A DNA stretch of 64,000 nucleotides from the NCBI GenBank assembly GCA_002256145.1, contig NKIP01000006.1:1-64000 (forward strand), in the 5' to 3' direction. Position numbers and translations under genes: made by a program. Shown here piece after piece: positions 7,873 to 15,609 of the stretch. Below the pieces are notes generated by a model. It was given only the letters and a program-made list of their open reading frames with translations, searched no databases and was not told the origin of the DNA. Position 1 is the first letter of the stretch; every line of letters begins with the position of its first letter. The DNA is from Comamonadaceae bacterium PBBC1 (GTDB lineage Bacteria; Pseudomonadota; Gammaproteobacteria; Burkholderiales; Burkholderiaceae_C).

Positions 7873-8778
7873 TCAACTTTCGCGCAAGGCCTTGCGCAAA
7901 CCCTCGCCCACTTCAGGGCGAGCGGCAAAGGGGTCCGGCGGGTTCAAGCCCTGCACAATCGCCTCCATTCGGCTTTGCACATTGCCCAGCGCCTGCGGGT
8001 GGCTGTAGATGTAAAACTGACCACTGGCCACGGCATCAAACACTTTTTGCGCCACATCGGCCGCTGACACCTTGCCACTGCCAACAGCTTTATCACTTTG
8101 CGCCTGTCCTATCAATTGGCTGGCTGTGGGCTTGTCGGCCGCCAGGTCCACAGGTCGGTTTCGGTGGCTCTGGCTGATGCCAGTGGGCACAAAGTAAGGG
8201 CACAAGACACTGGCGCTGACTTGGTCACTCACCAGTTGCAAGTCTTGGTACAAAGTCTCGGTCAGTGACACCACCGCATGTTTGCTCACGTTGTAGATGC
8301 CCATATTGGGGGGCGTCAACAGACCGGCCATGCTGGCGGTGTTGACGATGTGGCCTCGGTAAGCCGGGTCGGCCTTGGCGGCTTCAAGCATCATGGGGGT
8401 GAACAGGCGCACGCCGTGCACCACGCCCCAGAGGTTGACACCCAGCACCCATTCCCAATCGGCCACTGAGTTTTCCCAGACCAAGCCCCCTGCCCCCACG
8501 CCCGCGTTGTTGAACACGAAGTGCGGTGCGCCAAAACGGGCTTTCACGTCGGCAGCCAGCTGCTCCATGGCCTGGGCATTGGACACGTCGACCTTGCGGG
8601 CCAACACCTGCACGCCTTGGGCGGTCATTTCGGCCTCGGCTTTGTCCAAAGCGTCTTGCTGCACGTCGACCAGCACCAGGTTCATGCCCAGCCGGGCACC
8701 AATGCGGGCGCATTCCAGCCCGAAGCCTGAACCCGCGCCCGTCAGCACAGCGGTTTTGCCTTTGAAATCGTCGATCAT
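7873..8778 (-). CDS. SDR-family NAD(P)-dependent oxidoreductase
   Basis: Short-chain dehydrogenases interconvert alcohols and ketones. The 301-residue protein has the cofactor motif TGAGSGFG near residue 14, a DVQQ segment after beta-2 (the Asp suggests NAD preference), NNAGVGAGG near 91, the catalytic Ser region (NTASMAGL) near 146 and IYNVSKHAV near 160 with the Tyr-x-x-x-Lys pair. The extra C-terminal 40 residues are longer than a minimal SDR. Its start overlaps the GST stop by 4 bp, so it is the last gene of the acyl-degradation block. Confidence 0.88.
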   Translation of the reverse strand: MIDDFKGKTAVLTGAGSGFGLECARIGARLGMNLVLVDVQQDALDKAEAEMTAQGVQVLARKVDVSNAQAMEQLAADVKARFGAPHFVFNNAGVGAGGLVWENSVADWEWVLGVNLWGVVHGVRLFTPMMLEAAKADPAYRGHIVNTASMAGLLTPPNMGIYNVSKHAVVSLTETLYQDLQLVSDQVSASVLCPYFVPTGISQSHRNRPVDLAADKPTASQLIGQAQSDKAVGSGKVSAADVAQKVFDAVASGQFYIYSHPQALGNVQSRMEAIVQGLNPPDPFAARPEVGEGLRKALRES

Positions 8779-9710
8779 GCGGATACCTTTTTGAGTGTGA
8801 ACCCGACACGCGGGAAATGAACATGGACCGTGCCCGCACGGTCATCGGTGCGACGCAGGGTGTAACGGGTGCGGGTGGCCGCGATCAACTCGCCCTCGGT
8901 GGGCTCCAAGCCGAAGTTGTCGGCCGCCACCAGCACCGGGCTGCCCAGGGCAATGCCGTGCTCGTCTTGAAACACGTCGCCCGGCTCGGTGGCGGGCGTT
9001 GAGTTGCGGGCCACTTGCAAGGCTTCTTCGGCGCTGCATTTGCCAGCCGTGCCGTGACCAATGGCCTGCATTCGGGCCATCCAAGCCTGGATCTCGGGCG
9101 TGGCGTCAAAAATGCCCGCCAATGCAGGCGTGCGCTCTTGGGTGAACCACAGTGGGTGATAGACCGCAAAATCGGCCACCCCAGGCTGCTCGCCGAACAA
9201 GAAGTCCTGACCGTGCAACATGTTGGCGATGCGGCGCAGATAACTCTTGTAGGTGCCCGTGGCGTCCGCAGACGCCATGCGGGATGCGCCCCCGCGCATG
9301 GCGGTGCGGTCAGCGACAAAAGCCTGCACGCCTTCAGCGGGTGCACCCGCAAAAACTTGCGCCACCCCGGCGGGCTGAAAGTTGTAGGCCATGGCGGCGG
9401 TGAACAAGGCGCTGTCGGCCCACTGGGCCACGATCCTGGCCGCACCTTTCACTGCGTCTGGATAGATCGTTGGCGTGGGGGCCAGATGCTCCAGCACATC
9501 GCAGATCAAGGCGGTGTCGCAGTAAATGTCGGCTCCGATCTGCAGCACCGGCGTTTTGCGGTAGCCGCCCGTCAGGGCCGTCAAGTCGGGCTTGGGCATG
9601 ATCATGGGGATGAACACGCTCTTCCAGGCCAATTGTTTGTAGCCCAGAATCAGCCGGATTTTTTCAGCAAACGGCGAAGTCGGGTAGTGGTGCAAGATCA
9701 GATCGGACAT
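8775..9710 (-). CDS. Glutathione S-transferase family protein with a C-terminal extension
   Basis: The thioredoxin-like N-domain is clear: LILHHYPTSPFAEKIRLILG opens it, with the possible active-site Ser in TSPFAEK, followed by the conserved cis-Pro segment KTPVLQI and 'DTALICDVLE'. A helical domain continues to about residue 225. The protein is 311 residues, about 80 more than a typical GST; the extra part (GDVFQDEHGIALGSPVLVAAD...) looks like a small beta-rich domain. It overlaps the downstream SDR by 4 bp and follows the MDR reductase by 10 bp, so the three are cotranscribed. Substrate is unknown. Confidence 0.85.
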   Translation of the reverse strand: MSDLILHHYPTSPFAEKIRLILGYKQLAWKSVFIPMIMPKPDLTALTGGYRKTPVLQIGADIYCDTALICDVLEHLAPTPTIYPDAVKGAARIVAQWADSALFTAAMAYNFQPAGVAQVFAGAPAEGVQAFVADRTAMRGGASRMASADATGTYKSYLRRIANMLHGQDFLFGEQPGVADFAVYHPLWFTQERTPALAGIFDATPEIQAWMARMQAIGHGTAGKCSAEEALQVARNSTPATEPGDVFQDEHGIALGSPVLVAADNFGLEPTEGELIAATRTRYTLRRTDDRAGTVHVHFPRVGFTLKKVSA

Positions 9711-9720
9711 GCGCCTGGCC

Positions 9721-10737
9721 TCAGATCAGTTTGACCAACTGCTTGCCAAAGTTTTTGCCTTTGAGCAGACCGAGGAAGGCTTCTGGGGCAGCGGCCAGGC
9801 CTTGGGCCACGGATTCGCGGGGGCGCAGCTTGCCGGTGCCCACAAGTGTGCCCAGTTCGTTCAAAGCCTCGGGCCACACTTCCATGTGCTCGCTGACGAT
9901 GAAGCCTTCGATCTTCATGCGGTTGATCAAAATGAGCGCAGGGTTGCTCATGGGCAAAGGCGCACCATCGTAGCCGGCGATCATGCCGCACACCGCAATG
10001 CGGGCAAAGGCGTTGGTGCGCAGCATGACCGCGTCCAAAACCATGCCGCCCACGTTCTCAAAATGGCCGTCGATGCCGTTCGGGCAAGCTTCACGCAGGG
10101 CTTTGGACAGGCTCAGGTAGTCCTTGTGCTCTTTGTAGTCGATGCAGGCGTCAAAGCCCAGTTCATTGACCACGTAATCGCATTTGTCTTTGCCACCGGC
10201 AATGCCGACCACGCGGCAGCCACGGGCCTTGGCCAGTGCGCCATAGGCGCTGCCCACTGCACCGCTAGCGGCGCTCACCGTGACGGTCTCGCCCGCTTTG
10301 GGGTTGATGATCTTGACCAGGCCATACCAAGCGGTCACGCCGGGCATGCCGACTGCGCCCAAGTAATGCGACAAGGGCACATGGGTGGTGTCCACTTTGC
10401 GCAAAGCACCCAATACATTGGCATCGACCACGCTGTACTCTTGCCAGCCGCCCATGCCAACCACTTGGTCACCCACTTTGAACTTGGGGTGCTGGCTGTC
10501 CACCACCTCACCCACGGTGCCGCCAATCATGACCTGGCCCAGCGGCTGGGGCACGGCGTAGCTTTTGCTTTCGTTCATGCGGCCACGCATATAAGGGTCC
10601 AGGCTCATGAAATGGTGTTTGACCAAGACTTGACCGTCTTGCAGGGCAGGAATGGCGGCTTCAACCAGTTTGAAGTTGGCCACAGTGGCTTCGCCTTGGG
10701 GGCGGTTGTCGAGCACGATTTGGTGGTTGAGGGTCAT
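9721..10737 (-). CDS. MDR-type NADP-dependent oxidoreductase (CurA/prostaglandin reductase-like)
   Basis: Zinc-independent medium-chain reductases of this group reduce the double bond of alpha,beta-unsaturated ketones using NADPH. The 338-residue protein has the family N-terminus (LVKHHFMSLDPYMRGRM near residues 38-54), the cofactor-binding motif SAASGAVGSAYGALAK near 154, and 'VVGIAGGKDKCDYV' after the second beta strand. The catalytic zinc ligands of alcohol dehydrogenases are absent, as expected. It sits within the acyl-degradation block, 53 bp downstream of the thioesterase gene, and may act on an unsaturated intermediate, which is inference. Confidence 0.88.
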   Translation of the reverse strand: MTLNHQIVLDNRPQGEATVANFKLVEAAIPALQDGQVLVKHHFMSLDPYMRGRMNESKSYAVPQPLGQVMIGGTVGEVVDSQHPKFKVGDQVVGMGGWQEYSVVDANVLGALRKVDTTHVPLSHYLGAVGMPGVTAWYGLVKIINPKAGETVTVSAASGAVGSAYGALAKARGCRVVGIAGGKDKCDYVVNELGFDACIDYKEHKDYLSLSKALREACPNGIDGHFENVGGMVLDAVMLRTNAFARIAVCGMIAGYDGAPLPMSNPALILINRMKIEGFIVSEHMEVWPEALNELGTLVGTGKLRPRESVAQGLAAAPEAFLGLLKGKNFGKQLVKLI

Positions 10738-10790
10738 GAAAAGGTCTCCAGTCGTTGGTAAAAAAATCGAGGCAAATGACCGCTGAGAGC

Positions 10791-11213
10791 TCAGTCGGTG
10801 GCTGTGGGAAGTGTTTCGCGGTGGGGCACATATTTGAAGGTGCCCGTGGCCATGGCACAGAGCTGCCCTTGGTCGTCGTAGATCCGTGCCTCGGTGAAGG
10901 CCATGGACTTGGTGCGGTGCTGCAGCAAACCTTGGCCGACCAAGTGCTGACCCGATCGCGCGATGGCAGGCCGCATGAAACTTGTTTTCATCTCAATGGT
11001 GACCACGCCAAAACCTGGATCGACACTGCGTGCCGCAGTGGCCATGACCACATCCAAAAACGTCATCACAGCCCCGCCATGGGTCACATCGAATGAATTG
11101 AGGTGTTCGGGACGGGGGGCAAAATGCAACTCGGATCGGCCCCCCTCAAAAACTTCCAGGCTGAAGCCCAGGTGGTCCACAAAGGGAATCTTGACGCCAA
11201 ACGGAATGCTCAT
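10791..11213 (-). CDS. PaaI-type hotdog-fold acyl-CoA thioesterase
   Basis: PaaI-like thioesterases hydrolyse acyl-CoA esters that would trap CoA. The hotdog core is recognised by NSFDVTHGGAVMTFLDVVMA, in which HGG and the following Asp are the usual active-site signature, and by VTIEMKTSFMRPA. The start is set at the ATG at 11213 (MSIPFGVKIPFVDH); the ORF-track start at 11243 would add ten residues inside the upstream SDR gene. The product is 140 residues, normal for the family, and the gene follows the SDR at 11233 by about 20 bp. Confidence 0.85.
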   Translation of the reverse strand: MSIPFGVKIPFVDHLGFSLEVFEGGRSELHFAPRPEHLNSFDVTHGGAVMTFLDVVMATAARSVDPGFGVVTIEMKTSFMRPAIARSGQHLVGQGLLQHRTKSMAFTEARIYDDQGQLCAMATGTFKYVPHRETLPTATD

Positions 11214-11232
11214 GAATGCCCGGCTCCCGTGC

Positions 11233-12024
11233 TCAACCGCCAATGATGGCGCTCACGCCACCGTCCACCGCCATCCACTGGCCTGTGATGTGCTTGCCAG
11301 CGTCCGAGGCGTACAACAAAGCCAGACCTTTGAGGTCTTCGTCGTCGCCCAAACGACGCAGCGGAGCGCCCTGAGCCATTTTGTCGGCCCCCAGCTTTTC
11401 GAGCAGGCCATAGGTCATTTTGCTGGGGAAAAAGCCGGGGCAAATCGCGTTCACAGTGATGCCGTGTTCACCCCACTCACCCGCCAAGGCGCGGGTGAAG
11501 TTGATCACCGCACCTTTGGAGGTGTTGTAGGCGATGGTTTTCATCTCCGAGGGGTTGCCCGCCAGCCCGGCAATCGAGGCGACGTTCAAGATGCGGCCCT
11601 TGCCACGGGGAATCATGCAACGCTTGGCCACCTCTTGCGAAAGGATGAAATAGCCACGCACGTTCAGGTTCATGACCTTGTCCCAGGCTTCAACCGGGTG
11701 GTCTTCGGCCGGGGCACCCCAGGTGGCACCTGCGTTGTTGACCAAAATGTCGATCGGGCCCATGCGTTCGATGGTCTCTGCCGCCAAACGGCGAATGTCG
11801 TCTTCTTTGCCGCAGTCGGCCGCAATCCAGCGGGCGTCAATGCCTGCGGCTTGCAATTCGGCAGCCGCTTGCTCCAGATCAGCGGCTTTGCGCGAACTGA
11901 GCATGATCTTGGCACCGGCTTCGCCCAAGGCGTGGGCCATTTGCAAGCCCAGGCCACGAGAGCCGCCTGTGACCAAGGCGACTTGTCCGGTCAGATCAAA
12001 AAGTTGTTGAATGGTGCGAGCCAT
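11233..12024 (-). CDS. SDR-family oxidoreductase
   Basis: This is a classical 263-residue SDR: cofactor motif TGGSRGLGLQMA near residue 19, NNAGATWGAP near 93, catalytic Ser in LNVASIAGL near 146 and Tyr/Lys in IAYNTSKGAV near 164. The C-terminus ends in the common 'GQWMAVDGGVSAIIGG'. In this setting it would oxidise a hydroxyacyl or alcohol intermediate, or reduce the reverse. It lies 13 bp after the Dabb gene and just before the thioesterase, all on the minus strand. Confidence 0.88.
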   Translation of the reverse strand: MARTIQQLFDLTGQVALVTGGSRGLGLQMAHALGEAGAKIMLSSRKAADLEQAAAELQAAGIDARWIAADCGKEDDIRRLAAETIERMGPIDILVNNAGATWGAPAEDHPVEAWDKVMNLNVRGYFILSQEVAKRCMIPRGKGRILNVASIAGLAGNPSEMKTIAYNTSKGAVINFTRALAGEWGEHGITVNAICPGFFPSKMTYGLLEKLGADKMAQGAPLRRLGDDEDLKGLALLYASDAGKHITGQWMAVDGGVSAIIGG

Positions 12025-12037
12025 GATGTGGGTCCTT

Positions 12038-12343
12038 TTATTCGACGTTGAAATCCATGCAGCGGCGTTCTTTCACGACCGCATTCATGAAGGGTTTGAT
12101 GGACAGATGTTGCGGGTGATTTTGGTAAGCCGCTAGCACCTGCGCGTCATCGAGCAGCATGTGGAGCACCAAATCATTCGTGCAGTCCATGCCGGGTGTG
12201 GCGGTGGCGACTTCAAAAGCACAGATGCCGGGGACCACCTGGGCGCATGACAGCAGCAGCGCTTTGGCTTTGGCCAAATTGGTGGCCTTGTCGGCTCCTT
12301 CGGCCTGCTCGTGCAGGTTCCACATCACGATGTGGCGGATCAT
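12038..12343 (-). CDS. Dabb (stress-responsive alpha/beta barrel) family protein
   Basis: Dabb proteins are small dimeric ferredoxin-like barrels, some with roles in polyketide or aromatic chemistry, most uncharacterised. The protein opens MIRHIVMWNLHEQAEG, the typical start of the family with a conserved His on strand 1, and contains 'VVPGICAFEVATATPG' and 'DLVLHMLLDDAQVLAAYQNHPQH', both hallmarks. The start at 12343 replaces the ORF-track start at 12406, because the ATG shares one base with the stop of the upstream acyl-CoA dehydrogenase (TGATG). Length is 101 residues, as usual. Confidence 0.85.
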   Translation of the reverse strand: MIRHIVMWNLHEQAEGADKATNLAKAKALLLSCAQVVPGICAFEVATATPGMDCTNDLVLHMLLDDAQVLAAYQNHPQHLSIKPFMNAVVKERRCMDFNVE

Positions 12344-14184
12344 CAGAAGGCGTCCTCGGGCAAGTCGGCGCAGGTCGGGTCGCGACTTTTGACCACATTG
12401 AGCCAAGCGCCGATTTTGGGCAATTCGTAGCGAAAGAAATACCGGCAGGCAGCGCGACGGCCCTGCGCGGCAGGGGTATTGTTGCCGTCCAGGCTGGCGG
12501 CGACATCCAACCAGATCCAGGCGATCACGGTGTGGCCAAAGGCCTGCAAATACGGCACGGCATTGGCCAGCGCCTGCGCGGGCTCGGCACCGGCCCAGGC
12601 TTGTTGTGTGGCTTGGCCGATTTGCTTGAGCGCGTCACGCAAAGCTTCAGCTTCAGGACTCCAACTGGCTTGCGCCTTGTTCGCGGTGGACAACATGCGT
12701 TCGGCCAACAGTTGCAGGCCCCGGCCGTTTTCCATCAACACCTTGCGGCCCAGCAAGTCCATGGCCTGGATGCCGTGGGTGCCCTCGTGGATCATGTTCA
12801 GGCGGTTGTCACGCCAGTATTGCTCGACCGGAAAGTCACGCGTATAGCCGTAACCCCCATGGATCTGGATCGCCAGGCTGTTGGCTTCCAGGCACCATTC
12901 GCTGGGGAAGCTCTTGACGATGGGCGTCAGCACTTCGAGCAGCAAACGCGCCACATCGGCGTCTTCGGCCGTGCCGGTGTGTTGCTCGTCCACCAAACGG
13001 GCACTGTACAAAGCCAGGGCCAGAGCGCCCTCGCTGTAAGCCTTTTGCGCCAATAACATGCGCTTGATGTCGGCGTGCTCGATGATGCGCACCTGTGGGC
13101 GGCTGGCGTCTTTGCCCCCTGCCCCTGTGGGCCTGCCTTGCGGGCGGTTTTTGGCGTAGTCGAGGCTGGAGTAATAACCGGCCATGCCCAGCATGGTGGC
13201 GGCCATGCCCACGCCAATGCGGGCCTCGTTCATCATATGAAACATGCAGCGCAGGCCTTCGCCAGGCTTGCCGACGAGGTAGCCCACGGCGCCGCTTCCG
13301 GCACCGTCCAGGCCCCCGCCGGATTCACCACGCACCGGGTACTTGCCTTCGCCAAAGTTCAGCAGCGTGTTGGTGGTGCCGCGCCAGCCGCATTTGTGGT
13401 TGAGCCCCGCCAGCGCCACGTCGTTGCGTTCACCCGTCAGCTGTCCATTCGTGTCCACCATCTTTTTGGGCACGATGAAGAGCGAAATACCTTTGACGCC
13501 CGGCACCAGCTGGCCATTGGCATCGGGAATTTTGGCCAAGACCAAATGGATGATGTTCTCAGAGAGCTCATGCTCGCCGGACGAAATCCACATCTTGTTG
13601 CCCTTGAGGCGGTAGCGTGCGCCCAAAGCGTCCTCTTCAAAGCCTTCGCCATCGGGCGTGGCGCGGGTGGTCACGTCACTGAGCGAGGAGCCCGCTTGCG
13701 GTTCACTCAGGCACATGGTGCCTGAGAAGCGCCCCGAAAATTCGTTGGCGGCAAACACCTGCTTTTGCAAATCGGTGCCGTGCACCATGAGCAAATTGGC
13801 GTTGCCACTGGTGAGCATGCCCGATCCGATGCTGACCGAGGCCATGGCAAAAAACGCGTTGGCGGCCGCTTCGACCGTGTAGGGCAGTTGCATGCCGCCG
13901 ATCTCGTAGTCTTGCGCGGCGCTCAGCATGCCCGACTCGGCATAGGCCTTGTAGGCGTCGTGAGTGGCCTGAGGCAGGATGACTTTTTCGCCATCAAAGT
14001 GCGGCTCTTGCGTGTCGACCAAGCGGTTGAACGGGGCGTACTTCTCGCGGGCGATGCGCTCGCAGGTGTCGAGCACGGCGTCAAAGGTTTCGCGCGAGTG
14101 GTCTGCAAAACGTTCGCGGGACTGCAGGCTTTCCACCTTCAGCCAGTCGTGCAGCAAAAAATCAACGGTGGGGCGCAGGCTCAT
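12343..14184 (-). CDS. Acyl-CoA dehydrogenase with C-terminal extension
   Basis: FAD-dependent acyl-CoA dehydrogenases introduce the first double bond of beta-oxidation. The 613-residue protein is of the longer type. Visible are MCLSEPQAGSSLSDV near residue 156, KMWISSGEHEL near 197, and near 440-475 the segment IHGGYGYTRDFPVEQYWRDNR followed by MIHEGTHGIQAMDLLGRK, which contains the catalytic Glu. The last 120 or so residues form the extra C-terminal domain seen in this subfamily. It sits between the thiolase terminator and the Dabb gene, and is the probable first gene of the downstream transcript. Confidence 0.92.
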   Translation of the reverse strand: MSLRPTVDFLLHDWLKVESLQSRERFADHSRETFDAVLDTCERIAREKYAPFNRLVDTQEPHFDGEKVILPQATHDAYKAYAESGMLSAAQDYEIGGMQLPYTVEAAANAFFAMASVSIGSGMLTSGNANLLMVHGTDLQKQVFAANEFSGRFSGTMCLSEPQAGSSLSDVTTRATPDGEGFEEDALGARYRLKGNKMWISSGEHELSENIIHLVLAKIPDANGQLVPGVKGISLFIVPKKMVDTNGQLTGERNDVALAGLNHKCGWRGTTNTLLNFGEGKYPVRGESGGGLDGAGSGAVGYLVGKPGEGLRCMFHMMNEARIGVGMAATMLGMAGYYSSLDYAKNRPQGRPTGAGGKDASRPQVRIIEHADIKRMLLAQKAYSEGALALALYSARLVDEQHTGTAEDADVARLLLEVLTPIVKSFPSEWCLEANSLAIQIHGGYGYTRDFPVEQYWRDNRLNMIHEGTHGIQAMDLLGRKVLMENGRGLQLLAERMLSTANKAQASWSPEAEALRDALKQIGQATQQAWAGAEPAQALANAVPYLQAFGHTVIAWIWLDVAASLDGNNTPAAQGRRAACRYFFRYELPKIGAWLNVVKSRDPTCADLPEDAF

Positions 14185-14218
14185 GTCGCATCATCCCGGT
14201 TCAGAAAAATAAAACAGA

Positions 14219-14255
14219 CAAAGAAAAAGGCGGTCAGCTGCAAACCGACCGCCTT
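14219..14255 (-). terminator. Rho-independent terminator after the thiolase gene
   Basis: On the minus strand the stem is AAGGCGGTC...GACCGCCTT (9 bp, 11-nt loop), followed by TTTTTCTTTG. This separates the hydratase/dehydrogenase-thiolase transcript from the acyl-CoA dehydrogenase group. Confidence 0.8.
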
Positions 14256-14286
14256 GGTGTTGATCAGGCGTCAACAGCCACGGGCA

Positions 14287-15462
14287 TCACAGCACTTCAA
14301 AAATGCCGCAAGCGCCCATGCCGCCACCAATACACATGGTCACTGCCACGCGCTTGGCACCACGGCGTTTGCCTTCGATCAGGGCGTGGCCCGTCAGGCG
14401 CTGGCCCGACACACCGTAGGGGTGACCCACGGCAATCGCGCCGCCGTTCACGTTCAAGCGATCTGCCGGAATGCCCAGCTTGTCGCGGCAGTACAGCACC
14501 TGCACGGCAAAGGCTTCGTTCAGTTCCCACAGATCAATGTCTTGCACTGTCAGGCCCAGACGCGCCAAGGCTTTGGGCACGGCATAAACGGGGCCAATGC
14601 CCATTTCGTCAGGCTCGCAACCGGCCACGGCAAAACCCAGGAAGCGACCCAGGGGCTTCAAGCCGCGTTGCTCGGCCAGCTTTTCGTCCATCAGCACGCA
14701 AGCGCCTGCGCCGTCCGAAAACTGGCTGGCGTTACCCGCTGATACCAAACCACCGGGCAACGCAGAGCGCAGGCCGCTGATGGCTTCCACGGTGGTGCCT
14801 TCGCGCAGGCCTTCGTCCACGCTCACGGTCACTTGTTTGGTGGTCATGCCCATGACCTTGTCGATCACGCCTTGTGTGACGGTGATGGGGGCGATTTCGT
14901 CGTTGAACAAACCAGCGGCTTGCGCAGCGCAGGCCTTTTGCTGGCTGGCCGCACCATACGCGTCCATCACGTCACGGCCGATTTTGTAGCGCTTGGCCAC
15001 TTGCTCGGCGGTTTGCAGCATGTTCCAGTAAATCTCGGGCTTCATCTTGGCCAGGGCCAAGTCTTGCAGCATGTGGGTGTTCATCTCTTGCTGCACGCAA
15101 GAAATGCTTTCCACGCCACCGGCCACATAGACCTGGCCTTCGCCCGCGATGATGCGTTGCGCAGCCAAGGCAATGGTTTGCAGACCGGACGAGCAAAACC
15201 GGTTGACGGTCATGCCCGACACAGAAATCGGCAAACCGGCCTTGAGGGCGATCTGACGGGCGATGTTGGCACCGGTGGCCCCTTCGGGCGTGGCGCAGCC
15301 CATGATCACGTCTTCGACTTCGGCGGCATCAATGCCAGCGCGGGCCACGGCGTGTTGCACCGCGTGGCCGCCCAAAGTGGCGCCATGGGTCATGTTGAAA
15401 GCGCCCTTCCAGCTCTTGGCCAGAGGGGTGCGGGCGGTCGATACGATAACGGCGTTGGTCAT
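14287..15462 (-). CDS. Acetyl-CoA C-acyltransferase (thiolase)
   Basis: Thiolases cleave 3-ketoacyl-CoA with CoA to acetyl-CoA and a shortened acyl-CoA. The 391-residue protein has all catalytic elements: the nucleophilic Cys in [13 protein letters not shown] near residue 90, the His in [17 protein letters not shown] near 350, and the second Cys in [12 protein letters not shown] at the C-terminus. Length matches the degradative thiolases (about 390). It follows the fused hydratase/dehydrogenase gene after a 147-bp gap, making the classical FadB-FadA pair. A strong terminator follows. Confidence 0.93.
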   Translation of the reverse strand: MTNAVIVSTARTPLAKSWKGAFNMTHGATLGGHAVQHAVARAGIDAAEVEDVIMGCATPEGATGANIARQIALKAGLPISVSGMTVNRFCSSGLQTIALAAQRIIAGEGQVYVAGGVESISCVQQEMNTHMLQDLALAKMKPEIYWNMLQTAEQVAKRYKIGRDVMDAYGAASQQKACAAQAAGLFNDEIAPITVTQGVIDKVMGMTTKQVTVSVDEGLREGTTVEAISGLRSALPGGLVSAGNASQFSDGAGACVLMDEKLAEQRGLKPLGRFLGFAVAGCEPDEMGIGPVYAVPKALARLGLTVQDIDLWELNEAFAVQVLYCRDKLGIPADRLNVNGGAIAVGHPYGVSGQRLTGHALIEGKRRGAKRVAVTMCIGGGMGACGIFEVL

Positions 15463-15609
15463 TTTGAATCCTTGTTTTGGCTCGTTGAGCGTTGAGTGTC
15501 AGGCGTTGATGGGTGATCGTCTGGCGTTGAGCGAGCAGTGAAGTGGTCTTTTGACACGCAACACTGAACTCTCAAACTGCAACACAGAACCCTCAACGCC
15601 CGATGACAC
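15463..15609. other. Spacer with short GCGTTGA repeats
   Basis: This 147-bp gap contains GCGTTGA three times (15487-15535) and the inverted partner CTCAACGC at 15591, plus TGAGTGTC/GACACTCA arms, so it can fold. The ORF at 15459-15698 crosses it but shows only low-complexity Ser/Pro/Thr coding and is not accepted as a gene. Confidence 0.35.
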
